Part shown: piece after piece, positions 33,590 to 45,835 of the stretch | Layout: the number at the start of each line of letters is the position of its first letter | Numbering within the stretch: position 1 is the first letter of the stretch | Source: Undaria pinnatifida | Taxonomy: Eukaryota; Sar; Phaeophyceae; Laminariales; Alariaceae | DNA: 64,000 nt | NCBI GenBank assembly: GCA_012845835.1 | Contig: JABAKD010000027.1 | Location: 13,252,487-13,316,486, forward strand | Reading direction: 5' to 3' | Made by a program: the position numbers and the translations under genes | Notes under the pieces: generated by a model | Told to the model about the DNA's origin: nothing | What the model saw: only the letters and a program-made list of their open reading frames with translations | Database searches by the model: none

Positions 33590-33878
33590 GCACACTTGTA
33601 CTTGCCAGCTTCGGGACAAGCCCAGGGGTCACAGGTGTCGTCCCTTCTTCCCCCCGGCTCTTGCCTTCATTTTTCATCGCGCACAGGGTTCAGCAATCCC
33701 ACTGCTCGTCGATTTTTCATCGAGTGTTGGTAGCTCACGCGTTTTCCCCAAGTCAATTTGTGCGCAAGAAAAAGTCCCCACGAATTTATACGCATATGCA
33801 CTCGGGGGGATTCGAACTCACTAAACTGACTTATACCAGGCTCGAGGATAACCTGCTACGCCACCGGGGCGACCGAAA
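33590..33878 (-). mobile_element. tRNA-derived SINE
   Basis: Reverse, near full length, ending CTACGCCACCGGGGCGACCG; surrounded by repeats of the ACCAGGTA word. Confidence 0.75.
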
Positions 33879-34274
33879 GGTATACCTGGTATATGATACC
33901 AGGTGTACTGATTGTGGTACGGATATAATGGTGTCCGAAGGAAGGATAGCAATAGCAGCTGCGCCTTCTTCGAAGGTTATATTATTCATACAGCAGGAGT
34001 GTACAGCAGTGTGGTATGTACCAGATCTACAGGCTTAGGTATGGATGTGATAATTTTACGTACTCGTACTGCTGTTGCGTGTGATATGTACGAGTTGTCT
34101 ACTCGAAACACATTATTCTTACTGGTGATGTGTGACGTACGTATGCATGTATGATACTTGTGTGATGCTGGTATGATACGAGCAATGTGCAATGCCCGTC
34201 CTGATTATTCGTCCTATATAAGAGGCCATGCACAAGTTCTGTGGAATCAGATTGTGAGACAGACCCAAAATAAA

Positions 34275-34425
34275 ACTGGTGTTTTCGTGGGTCATGATCC
34301 GTTCCGCGGGTCGTGTCAGGAGGTTTCCACATCTCACAGGTCGGGTCAGGTGACCCGACACGACACGACACGACACGGCCCGCGAAAAGCGACACGACCC
34401 GCCAAAATACGGTGAAAAGCCCTGG
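34275..34425. mobile_element. hAT-like MITE, related copy
   Basis: GGTGTTTTCGTGGGTCATGA ... GGTGAAAAGCCCTGG with the shared ATCTCACAGGTCGGGTC interior and a short (ACACG)n run. The left end is degenerate. Confidence 0.5.
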
Positions 34426-35615
34426 TTTCAAAACGCCAAAATCATCATCGCAAATTATTCGGCTCCGATACAATACCCAGGGGAACATGTTTCATTTTTC
34501 CCGGTGTTTTCCCGTGGGAGCGTTCGTTCGTTGGTTTATCAGGCGAGGGTTCGTTATATTGGATTTTCGACTGGCTTTTGATTCTTTTCGCGTGCCTGCT
34601 CGGAGTACTGCTTGCTGCTGTCGCTTTCTGTGACTTTGAATGAATTCGGCCAATCCGCTGCCACCGGCAGGCGCGAGGGCCCGAGACCGCGGAAACGAAG
34701 GTGCTGCTTGCCGTTGCTGTTCAGTGTGGTGGAGGTGGTGTTGATGGTGCTGCTGCTGCTGTGGCGTGAGCGCAAGCACGCACATGACTTTTGACGGACG
34801 TTTGTTAAACCACGTTGGCCGTAACTGTTGTATCCGTCGTCACAGCAACAGACTGCAAGCTCCGAGAAACGCAACTAACCATACCACCAGAACACCAGCG
34901 TGATGTTGGGCCGCCGACTGCGCCGTGCGGCGTCGATTTTCTGAGCGTCTGAGCTGTGCGTACACTACTGCTGTATACCTCTTGTAAACCTGCTGTGCGT
35001 GCAACTGGTGTATATCTCTTGTATCCGCCGTGTACGTGGGCCACCTCTCGGCGAGTCCCACAGCAACGCCAGTCATTGTCGCAGAGTCCTTGGAAAGCTC
35101 GTGTTTCGTTTTTGCCGAAAATTGCCGACAACTGCCGAAATTTCCTGCCGATAGATAGCCAATCAGATTGCTGGATCCTCCTTACAAAAATGTCCTCGGG
35201 TAATAACCGGTGGAAGGTGATGCTGTTGCTGTGCCAATAATCTGCTTTGCTTAGAAGGAAGTAGTTGCCGTTTTCCACTTCCGTAGGTGAGACTGGCATC
35301 ATTTTTGGTAATTTTAAAATGTTAAAAGCGTAAGAGTCGGGAAAATGGGCAAACCTGGGTAAAGATCGCCGAGCAATACAAATAGTGTCGTAGGAGTGCT
35401 GCGCTGAACATCGCCGCGCTGAACCAGCCCTCCTCTGTGCGATCGATACAAACGAGCAATGACCCTCTCCCGTGCGATAAAGTTCGACGAATTTTTGTTA
35501 CGGGAGAGGGGAGGGGCCGACGGACGGACGGGATGGTCATGTACTCTCGTGCTTTTGACCGCTTCTTGTCCGATAGGTGTTGATGTGAGTGTTGTGCGTT
35601 GTTTCTATCTGCATC

Positions 35616-35704
35616 TTAACCCCTTTAGAGCCCCCAAACCCCTGCCTATACTAACTTGAAGTAAAATTGTCCCCAAAAAGGGTTTCCAGTGGTAAAGGCG
35701 TTAA
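35616..35704. mobile_element. TTAA-flanked MITE
   Basis: TTAACCCCTTTAGAGCCCCC ... GTAAAGGCGTTAA, TTAA at both ends. Confidence 0.75.
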
Positions 35705-35995
35705 GGCCGCCGAGGCGGGAATTGTTCTTGGCGACCATCACGAAAGTGCTCGTGTACCTAGTTGTAAATAAATGGTGGTTGGTACCTGGTGGATTGTACC
35801 TGGAACCGGCGGCCAGGAGCAGCAACACTTTGTTGGCCAGGTACACCAGTACCTGATCAGAGGTTCATTAGTACGCACGGCGTTTCAAGCCCACGCTCCG
35901 CCATTCTCTGCTGTTCCATGCCAGGTATCAGTCTCTCTCGCGTGAAGGAGGTGAGATTGAAGGGTTTGGTCGGTATTTTGTCTTGCACCTTCTAG

Positions 35996-35999
<4 letters not shown>

Positions 36000-36030
<31 letters not shown>

Positions 36031-36135
36031 GCTGTTCTCACATCAACTTGCGTAATCAAGTACGTGGTCGCAGGACAGGCTCCAGTCACCCTGGAGCAGA
36101 GGAATACCCCAGGGCAAAAAACACAAACCAAAAAG
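36000..36135 (-). mobile_element. retroposon family D, reverse 3' end
   Basis: (GTT)n then TCACATCAACTTGCGTAATC and CAGAGGAATACCCCAGGGC. Confidence 0.7.
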
Positions 36136-36588
36136 TGGCATACTACTACCGTGGAGTCAAGACTACGGTTGGCATTGCGTGGCCGAATCACCATGCCGTA
36201 TTTTTGCAATGTGTTGCGTCTACCCCTGTCTCGTAGGTAGCTGGGAGTTTGTGGCCACAGAGCTCGTCTCTCTGTAGAGCTTACCACTTCTTCGACAACA
36301 TGGTTGACGCACACTGTGTACGAGACGAAGGGGGTTTCAACCTACATACAATGGTTGTTGCGTTTCAGTGGGTTAGGGTTAGGGTAGAGTATACGCATAT
36401 ATGTCAACCATTTTTAGAGTACCTGGAAAGTGGTAAGGTTTGACAAGAGTTAATGTGAGAAAACAACAAGGTACCCTCTCCTAGGCATCGGCACGGGCAC
36501 GGGTTGTGCAGGGTGTAGATGGGTGGAAATATCACTTTATTGTGAAGATTACACAGCAGCAGTAGCAAGCTCCATGCGGTGCAGGTGG

Positions 36589-36785
36589 TGCCTAATGCAT
36601 CGTAGGCTGATTTCACTTTTGTATTTTTCTTGTGGAGGCATACATTGCGTCAGCTGTGATATATGCGTGTACCACCTTTGGTTTGTTTGTGTTTTTCCCT
36701 GGGGTATTCCTCAGCTCCAGAGTGACTGTCCTGTGACCACAGACTTGATTATGCGAGTTAACGTGAGAACAACGACAACATGTGT
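36589..36785 (+). mobile_element. retroposon family D, 3' part
   Basis: CATCGTAGGCTGATTTCACT to GCGAGTTAACGTGAGAACAA with a minimal CAA tail. Confidence 0.7.
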
Positions 36786-36805
36786 GATAGTTTTTTTTTT
36801 CTTCA

Positions 36806-36935
36806 CATACGTCTACTTTCCAGCTTCTGGACAGGCCGTGGTCACAGGTGTCGCCCCTTCTTCCCCCCGGTTCTTGCCTTCAATTTTTATCGCGCACAGG
36901 GTTCAGCCATCCCCCTGGTCGTCGATTTTTTCGTA
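36806..36935 (-). mobile_element. tRNA-derived SINE, 3' part
   Basis: CAGCTTCTGGACAGGCCGTG to AGGGTTCAGCCATCCCCCTG. It is joined to the (CAA) end of a family D copy. Confidence 0.65.
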
Positions 36936-37679
36936 TTGTATACCCTCCTGGTGCTGTAAAATCTGTTTTCATTCTGTTTTTGTTGACTTGCATGCTTGGT
37001 GCTGTGTACCTGGTACCCTTTTATCAGATACAAATGTTGAGGTCGCGTCGCCCATCTCAACCCCCAAACATACCAGAAAATGTACGAATAGTATTACGCG
37101 TTGTGAAGGTTTTCAGGCTTGTTTTTTGTTTTGGCGATTTTTTTTTTCTCACGGATCGCATGAGGGGTTAAAAAACCCAGCCCACCCCTACCCCTTATCT
37201 TATCCCTGGCCGTTTGTTAGGCTAAGGCTGTATCATACGACTGTATCATACGATCTCTTCGCGCGGCTTCGCCGCAAGATTTGGGTAATCGAACAAAAGC
37301 GTGCGAACTACCTAAAAATCATGATGTGTTTTGTGCTTCTCTGGTGTGGCATGCTTGGGAGCATGAGAGCGTGGTGAGGCTCTGCGGGATATATTCGATA
37401 TTCGAGCATCTGTGGAGCATGCGGATCCCCGCTTGCTGATGTACAGCAGTCACATAGTGCATTCCAAGAAACACATTCGTAATTTCTGTAATTTTATTCT
37501 TGATAAGATTATTTTTTTTTCGTGATTTCTGAAGTTTTGGTGTTTTGTATTGATACTACTTGCTGTTGCTTATCATTCGTGATCCTGCCGCTGTATGTTG
37601 GCTCTACTGCTGTAATTGGAACTCGCGCTGGTGGTAACTGCCGGTCAACTACTACTGTGTACGTTGGTGGGAAGCAGGA

Positions 37680-37750
37680 AAGTATCAATCCAACCCAACC
37701 CCACCCAACCCTACCCCACCCAACCCAACCCATCTCAACCCAACCCAACA
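37680..37750 (+). repeat. (CCCAA)n-like microsatellite
   Basis: Imperfect CCAACC/CCCAACCCAA runs. Confidence 0.7.
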
Positions 37751-37859
37751 AGATTGCTTTGCTGGACGTGGTTGGTGTGAGTGCGTCCCAATCGGTTTAC
37801 TCGTAGTGTTATTTTTATGAGATCCGGTCTTCGGGTCGAACACGCACGCGCGAAGAAGC

Positions 37860-38125
37860 GGGCACGCGAAAAGTCATCGGCACGCGACGCTAGAACGACT
37901 GCCATGTTTTTGACGTCGTCGGCACGCGAAGCTAGAAACGGCTCCCCATAATTTTGGCGTCGTCGGCACGCGAATATATAGAAGTGACTCCCATATTTTT
38001 TTAGCGTCGTCGGCACGAGAAGCTAGAAATGATTCCCATTTTTTTCTGGCGCCGTCGGCATGCCTTGCCGAAGCTAGAAACAACTCCATATTTTTGGCGT
38101 CGTCGTCACGCGAAGCTAAAAGAAA
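37860..38125 (+). repeat. minisatellite of about 45 bp
   Basis: CGTCGTCGGCACGCGAAGCT recurs with starts near 37878, 37920, 37964, 38011, 38055 and 38104 (spacing 42-49), interleaved with CTCCCATATTTTT. Confidence 0.8.
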
Positions 38126-38417
38126 GTGGAGATTGTTGGTTGGACCTGCGCCATCGGACGGGTTGGTAAAGATCCTGGGACCGACGCCACAATGAATACC
38201 ACCGCCTACCACCACCCCCACCACCCCCTGCTCTTATTTCTGCTGCACGTGTGATACTCGGGCAGGTGATACTGATGCACGAACTATGGTAATACTTCCC
38301 TTGCTGCTACTTCCGCTGCTGACCATGATGATGTTGCTGCGTCCTTTTTTTTTCCCTCGTGGTCCGTTGCTTTGCTCGAATAATGTGTGACAGAGGAGCA
38401 CGACACACGAGGTAGAG

Positions 38418-38529
38418 ATGGACGAAAATGAGGTGGTGGTGCATCAGCGGCGCTGTAGCACCGCCGTAGGTGTGACGCCGAGCGACCCGTCCGCGATCGT
38501 CGACCTCTTTCAGGAAATGGAGTCTATCG
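38418..38529 (+). CDS. kinase exon 1 (start codon)
   Basis: Encodes [12 protein letters not shown]... through ...FQEMESI, 37 codons plus one base. The donor is G|GTGAGC. Its phase-1 end fits the two bases carried by either candidate exon 2 acceptor. The last bases of the exon and the donor are duplicated many times in the following intron. No TATA box or other promoter element is evident upstream. Confidence 0.65.
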
Positions 38530-41500
38530 GTGAGCCGCTTGCCCTGGGTGGCAGATGTAGACAGTAGTACGATGCGATTGAGTCTAAATACAGTACGATG
38601 CGATTGAGTCTTATCTACAGGACGATGCGATTGAGTCTGTCAGTAAGCCGTGTGCCTTTGGTGGCAGATATAAACTGCTTTACGATGCGATTGAGTCTAT
38701 ATACAGTACGATGCGATTGAGTCTGTCAGTAAGCCGTGTGCCTTTGGTGGCAGATATAAACTGCTTTACGATGCGATTGAGTCTACATACAGTACGATGC
38801 GATTGAGTCTGTCAGTAAGCCGTGTGCCTTTGGTGGCAGATATAAACTGCTTTACGATGCGATTGAGTCTACATACAGTACGATGCGATTGAGTCTGTCA
38901 GTAAGCCGTGTGCCTTTGGTGGCAGATATAAACTGCTTTACGATGCGATTGAGTCTACATACAGTACGATGCGATTGAGTCTGTCAGTAAGCCGTGTGCC
39001 TTTGGTTGCGGATATAAACTGCTGTGCGATGCGATTGGCTCTGTTTGCTGTACGAGAAGGTGGGGTCTACGGGCTAGTCGCGTGTCTGGGGCGGGTATAT
39101 ACGCACAGTACGGCGGTGTGGTTGCTCGCGTCTAATGGGTTTGCTGCGTGCCTTTGGTGACAGACAAAAGCGGTACGATGCGATTGAGTATCGGTGAGCC
39201 TCGCCTGTGCTGGAAATATGAAAACAGTAGGGTACGATAAGATGGAGTCTATCGGCAAGCCGTTTGTCCTTGGTGAACATGAACAACAATCTGGTAGCAT
39301 ACTGTTTGTTCCCTGATACGTCATCCTTTGTGATATAGTATGATAAGCATCACACGCAGCTTGCAATTGTGAATTTCGATGAAGAACTCGATTTCTCAGC
39401 AGAGGCGTGTTCTTTCTTTATCCGGTGTGAAAGTTTGTACCTGGTATGCGACAGTATGGTCGTTATCGGTAGATGAGTTGTTCCTGGTAGACTTTTACCC
39501 TGTACAAGGTGCCAGAGAGAAGACTAAAATATGCTTCAGCGCCAGTGTGTTGTGCTGGTTTTAGTCCGCATCGAAAGTTCCGGTTTATCGAAGTGTGGAC
39601 GTTTTGTATCCAAGCCGTGTTGCCCATCATCGTTCATGGCATCCCCGTGTTTTTTTCGCTTTTAAATGCCTCCATGTTTGTTGATCGACCGATATCAAAA
39701 TCGATCGATTGATTCGCAGGACGTGTAGACTTCGCCTGGTGCGCCCCCCCCACCCCCCCGTCCCCTCCCCTCCGTACGAGCGGTTTTTGGAAGAATGCAG
39801 TTCACCCTTCATGCGACTCGCCGAAAACCTCACGGCACTTGCTTGGTACAAGCAATGCCTGCCTGGTTGGTGAAAATCCGACGTGCTCCGTCCCGGCATA
39901 GTAGAGATGCGAGGGTCTATGGTCATACGACTACGGCCATGCACAAACTGAGTACACCCTCCCCCCTCCCCTCCCCTCCCCTCCCCTCCCCTCTCCTCGA
40001 CATATCAGCGAGCGGGTACGTACCAGGATGCAGCGATTCCGATTCCTCAGACGGCGAAGACGACGAAAGCACCCGTCCTACGGACAACACATCACCGGCG
40101 CAACAGCAAAATGGCGTTACCTCGCCAGCACCGAGTTTCGGGCCGTCGGTACCCACCCCTAGCTCTGGCGCCGCCCCCACCGCTACCACCACCGTCGAAT
40201 CGCAACCATCGCACGCTACGTCGAATGCCTCTCTGGCGTCAGTATCATCGTCCGGGCGGACAGCGGACGGCGGCACTTGCGCGGTGAGCGTTTCTGCGGG
40301 AATGTCTATCCCGCCGTCGAAGACTGCGTCGGCGGCGGTAGCGGCAGCCGGTGAGGTAGCCGCGGCGAAAGCGCAAAGAGAGCAGCAGCACCCGCACGGC
40401 GTGGCGACGAAGCTTTGGGACAGCAAAAATCAGACGCCTACGACGAACACGGCAACAACAACACCAACGACGACGGGCACCCAGTCGATGACGAGGTCCG
40501 GGGAGCGCACGCCGGCGCCGTCGGAGCTACGGCCGGAAGAGGAGCAGCCGAAATTTTCGACGATGTCTGATCCGAACGCTGGACCGGGAGCGTGGGGGAG
40601 TCACCAGCCGTCGCCGTATTGGCCTCAACGTGATACCAATGGGGCGGCCACTGCTGCCAACGCTGCCGCGGTTGATGCTGTTGTGGGCAAGGCGGGGGTG
40701 GACGGGGCTGTGATTGTGCTGCCGGATGAGAGTGCGAATGAGGTGCGTGGTGGAGGGAGCGAGGAGGGGGGCGGGGGGGGAGAGGGAACGGAGCGAAGGG
40801 ATGGATGGGGGGAAGAGAGGGGCGGGGCGGAGGAGATAGATGGGTAGAAGGAGGCGGGAAAGGGAGGGAGGGGAGGGGGTAGGGGGGGGGAGAGAGCGGA
40901 GGAAGGGCGGGGGGTGGGGGGGGGGGGGCATACTCACTTGTTGCTTGCCTTAGTCGTTTGACCATTGACCACGCATCCCGTTCGAGACGGAGCACCGTTC
41001 CTACTCCTAATAGAGACACCTCCAACATTTGGGCGTTCATTACGCCTCTTCCATGGGATGGCGGGGGGGGGGGAAGGGGGAGGGGGAGAGGGACGGTGAG
41101 GGGGAGAGTAGGGAAGATGGAGGGAGAGAGGGACGGTGGGGGGGAGGGGTTTGGCCGGGGACCACGACGGAGGCCCTCCCCTTCTCGGGTGGGGTGGGGG
41201 CAGTGCCATCTACTCGACCGTGCAGGGTGGCCGCGCCAAACAGTTGAACGACGTTGATGTAGTCGTGTGCCTCGGCACGCAGGGCATCCAGCCTGTACCC
41301 CACCGATGAGAGCGGTTAGGTATGAATGTTCGTATTAATATTTGCCTGTGGCCCTTGGTCTAACCCTCCTCCGTTTTTCTCCCCCGTCCCCGCTTTCGCG
41401 TTTGCGTACGGCTGGCACTTTCGCCGCTTGGCGTCACCCCAACCACAACGACGCCAACAACGCCAACGACACCAACACCATAAACGCCAACTCCAACAAC

Positions 41501-44500
41501 AACACCACCGACACCGACATCGAAAACGACAACGACAGAAGCGACCCGCCACCCAGGTACAACAGGAGGCGGCGGTGGTGGAGGATGCACGAAAGCCTTC
41601 CCTGGGGGTGCGACAACAGCGCATGATGCCGGCGACGCCAACATTGCACCTTAACTCTGTTAGCGGCAGCGGTATGTCGCTAGCGCCACTCAGACGCAAG
41701 ACCAGCATGGGGTCCTTTCAGAGGGGTATGGGGGAGAGCCTTACGGGCCGAATGAGGAAACAGCTGGACATCCCGCAAGAGCCAAAAGTGGAAATCAATA
41801 CCAACATTCCCATCGACCAGATCACAAGCTTAAAGTACCTCGCGCAGGTACGAAAAGTGATAGCTTCGTACCGCCCCTTTTCTGTTTTCTTTTTTTCTCG
41901 GATTTTTCTTCCCAGCTCCTGGACAAGCCGTTGTCCTAGGTTTCGTCCCGTTCCACCCGGTATGTGCGTGCCTTTTATCCCAGAGGCTTCGAGATTCCCA
42001 TTGCTCGCGAATGTTTTTTAATTCGAAGTTTGCCTACGGTATCGTAGGATAGGTCAGGGCAAGATGTATGTGTGGGGCGAGATTTTTGTACCTAGTATTT
42101 GGTTGGAGAAATGGCGTCCCCTCTCCCCCCGCCCCGCCCCCCCCGCTTGCGGGATGAGTTCACCCCTGCTCCCTGCGCGGCGTTGGCAGCTCCCCAGCAT
42201 GCACACTATTTAAACACAAACACTACGAATAATACGAACAGTTTACATCGCCAGCACTTGCCATCAGGTGACGAGTTTCAAATACCTCTCGCCGCCCCCG
42301 CCCCTACCCTACCCCCCTCCCTTCTCGCCTCCCTCCCGTCCCCGCCTCCCGCCACCGCCCCCCCGCCTTTTTCCTTTCCTCTCGCTCGTGGGAACGATGC
42401 AACAGGGAGCGATGTGCGTGGCGTACACGGCCGTGCTCTGCGGAAAGACTGTGGTGCTCAAGACGCCCCTTCCCGACACTAGCCACGCGGACGTCGCTGC
42501 GAATGACCTAGAGGTGAGAGCGAGGGGAGACCTTGATTCGATTCGATACCACCGCAACCGGCTTGACCGCGGATTTTTAGCCATCTATCGCTCCGGGTGT
42601 GTGGCTTGGCGATGGGATGTGCTGGGATGTGGGTGACGAATGGCGGGGCGGGTCGAGGTGGGGCGGGATGCGGTGGTGGTGGCGGGGAGAGACTGACGTG
42701 GCGGCTGCTGTCTGCCGTGCTTAGCTTCCTCCAACTCCGAACCACGCAAGCGCGCTCGTTGACGTCGTGCCACCTTTACTGCAATTACTACCTGGTGCTA
42801 CGTATATTGCTACTGCTACTTTTTTGTGCTATGCTACTACTCCTTCCACTGCTGCTACTTCTACTACTGTTCGTACTACTGCCACTGCGTTGCTGGTGCT
42901 CCCGCGTTGCTGCTACTACTGCTGCGACCGCCGTATCGTTGCTGCTGCCCTTTGCTGACCTTAGCATGTGACTGTCGCGCGCTGTATTTCGCATGTGTGC
43001 AGGTTGAGATGCTCCTCCTCAAGGAGCTCCACCACGAGCACATCGTGAGTCTGCTGGGCGCGGGTTTCTTGCCTGACGGAAGGCGGTTTGTCGCTCTGGT
43101 GAGTTGCCTGTGTTTGTTTTGTCGTCTTGTTGGTGTTGGTGACGTTGTTGTTGTGTTTTTTGCTGCTGCAGTTACATGTAGTTTATTCCCAAAATGTGCA
43201 GTTTGCTTGCGGAGGGATTTGAGCCCAGTTGCGCACACGGAGAAATTTGTCGCTGCTTATTTTTTTTCTCACCTCAGTGTGTCCTGTTTATCTCCCCTAC
43301 CCCCCCCCCCCCCATCCCCTTCCTTTTCCCGCCTCTTTCGCCCAACATTCCCGGTATCTCCTCTACCCCCCCCCCACCCCACCCCCTTCCGACCGCCTCC
43401 TTCCCCCCTCTCACTCGATATTCCTTGTTTATGTCCCCTGCCCCCCCTCGCGTCCTCCTTATCGACAGGAGTACTTGAGCGGCGGGACTTTGAGCAGCGT
43501 TCTCCGAGAGCGGCGATCGACACCCATGAGAATGTCGAAGGTAACTAATAACATCATTCATATGGACACTACTGTAAGCGCAGCTGCAGAAAATGCAAAA
43601 TACATGGCTAGCAGGGTGTGTTCTCGACAAGGGCGTAAGCCACGCGCGCAGCACGCACGATCGAAGCGTCGCACGCTTTGGCTTGCAGCCGTTGGTTTCG
43701 ACGGACATTTTCCGATCGCCCAGCTGGGGTGTCCTTTTTTTGTTTTTTTATTTTTTTGCTACGCACATAAATGAAGAACACGTCAAGTTTTGCCCTCCAC
43801 CCTCCACCCCCTAGCATGCATGCCAACTTCTTCTTATGACCCCTCACTCCCCCTCCCCCCACATGCGACTCGCCTAACACCTCACGGTGCTTCGCGCTTG
43901 GTACAAGCAATGTCTGTGTGGTTGGTGAAAACCCGACGTGCTCCGTCCCGGCATAGTAGGGATGCGAGGGTCTATGGTCATAAGACGACGGCCATGCACA
44001 AACTGAGTACCCCCCCCCCTCGCTCGCTTGAGTAGGTGCTGGACCTTTCGCTTGCCCTTTGCAACGCGCTGGAGTACCTTCACGACGTGGCGGTGCCCGG
44101 ACGCATCGTGTGCCATCGCGACCTCAAGCCGGACAACATCGGCTTCGCGGAGGATGGGTCGCTTAAGGTCATCGACTTCGGATTGGGCAAGGTGGGGGGA
44201 CGGCAAGAAACCAAAGTGTTGACGATCTTGAGTTGAATTGAAGCCCATGTATTTGAGCAAAAAAAGGCGACGAATTCGTTTTCCAAAGTGTCTGGGATGA
44301 GAAGCATGCAGCAGTACAAAGTGTCACCATGCTGTCCGCGTGCCGAGCAGCTCCTTACACGTTGCAGTCCGGGCACTCTCCCTTCCTCAGCGTCCCCGCT
44401 TTTTTTTTCGTGTGGCGGACGCTGTAATGGACAGTTTTTTTTCGACAGATTTTCCGTCTGAAGCTCCAAAGGGCTAACGCATTTGCAACTAGAAACCCTC

Positions 44501-45802
44501 TTTGGGGGAAAATCACTTGGGATTAGTGTAGGGAGGGGTTTTCGGGGTCTAAAGGGGCTGATGTTGCTGTGCGATAAGAGCAAGCTTAGTCATACATAAC
44601 ACTTTCGACGCCGGTTTTAGGAAAGCTGGACGCAGTAAACGAAGAGCTCGTACAGTATGGCTCCTGTGTGATTCGTAGCTACACGTATTTTTTCCGATTT
44701 TTTGCACGCCGTCGGACACGGATAACCGATCTCCGCTTGATGATCTAGATCCTTCGGGGAAGATCTGTATGGTCTAGCTCATGGGAGCCGTACGATCTGC
44801 ACGATATGGCAAATGTTTTCCAGGGTCGGATCTGTACTCCCATATATACAGATCCTATACAACATCTAATAACGGTAGATTATCTAGATGATCTGTAGAT
44901 GATCTGTAGATGATCTAGATGATCTGTAGATGATCTAGATGATCTGTCCGAGGTGTTTGTGTGTGTTTTTGTGATAAGATGATGAGGATGATCGCCTACA
45001 ACATACCCCCCTCCCCGTCATTATCGTTGCCTTTTGCGGTTTGCGCAATCCCTCTTTTCTCAACACTCCCTCGGCTTGGCTGTGGTCTACAGATTATCAA
45101 GCGCAAGTTCCGCGTTCGAGCGGATAAGTACCACATGACCGGCGGGACGGGCTCTCTCCGTTACATGGCGCCCGAGGTATGGTTTTTTGCGTGGGTCGTG
45201 GCCGTTAGCCCTTAGCTGTAGCTGTACTGGTGGTGGTGGTGGTGGTGATGGTCTTGGCGAGGATGCTTCTGCCTGAGGTTGGTGCTAATGCTGAACACGC
45301 TTTTGCTACTGCTGTATGCCGGCGAGCGACTACATCAGACGAATATTTTGAATACATTAAGCTCTTTGTTTTTCTTCTCGTGTCTTACTTCTTATTTTCA
45401 TTTTTTTTTCCCCATCGCTGTGGGATGCCACTTTCCTGTCTCATGCGCAGATCGCGGACCACCAGGAGTACAATGAAAAGGGAGATGTATACAGCTTCAG
45501 TCTCATCATGTGGGAGATGCTTGCGGGGGAGAAGCCGTTCATGGGTGAGACACGAGCGCGCACGACGCTGTGGGTTGTGTCGGCGTTGCTGATAGCGTTG
45601 GCGTTTGTGTGTTGGGATTAGCGTGGGCGTTGCGGTGGGGGTTGGCGCTGAGGTTAGTGTTGGGTTTGGGGTTGGCGTTGAGAGATGACAGTAAGTTCTT
45701 GCATCTCGCTGTCCAATATTTTCGGACACAGCAGGGAACTACTAGTATGGTGAGCTACTGCAGTATCGTTCTCGCTGACACCTAAGTTTGTGGCTGTTGT
45801 TG

Positions 45803-45835
<33 letters not shown>

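Noticed and set aside
36365..36385. Telomere-like TTAGGG units
   Set aside because: Only two units; chance or an old fragment, not an interstitial telomere.
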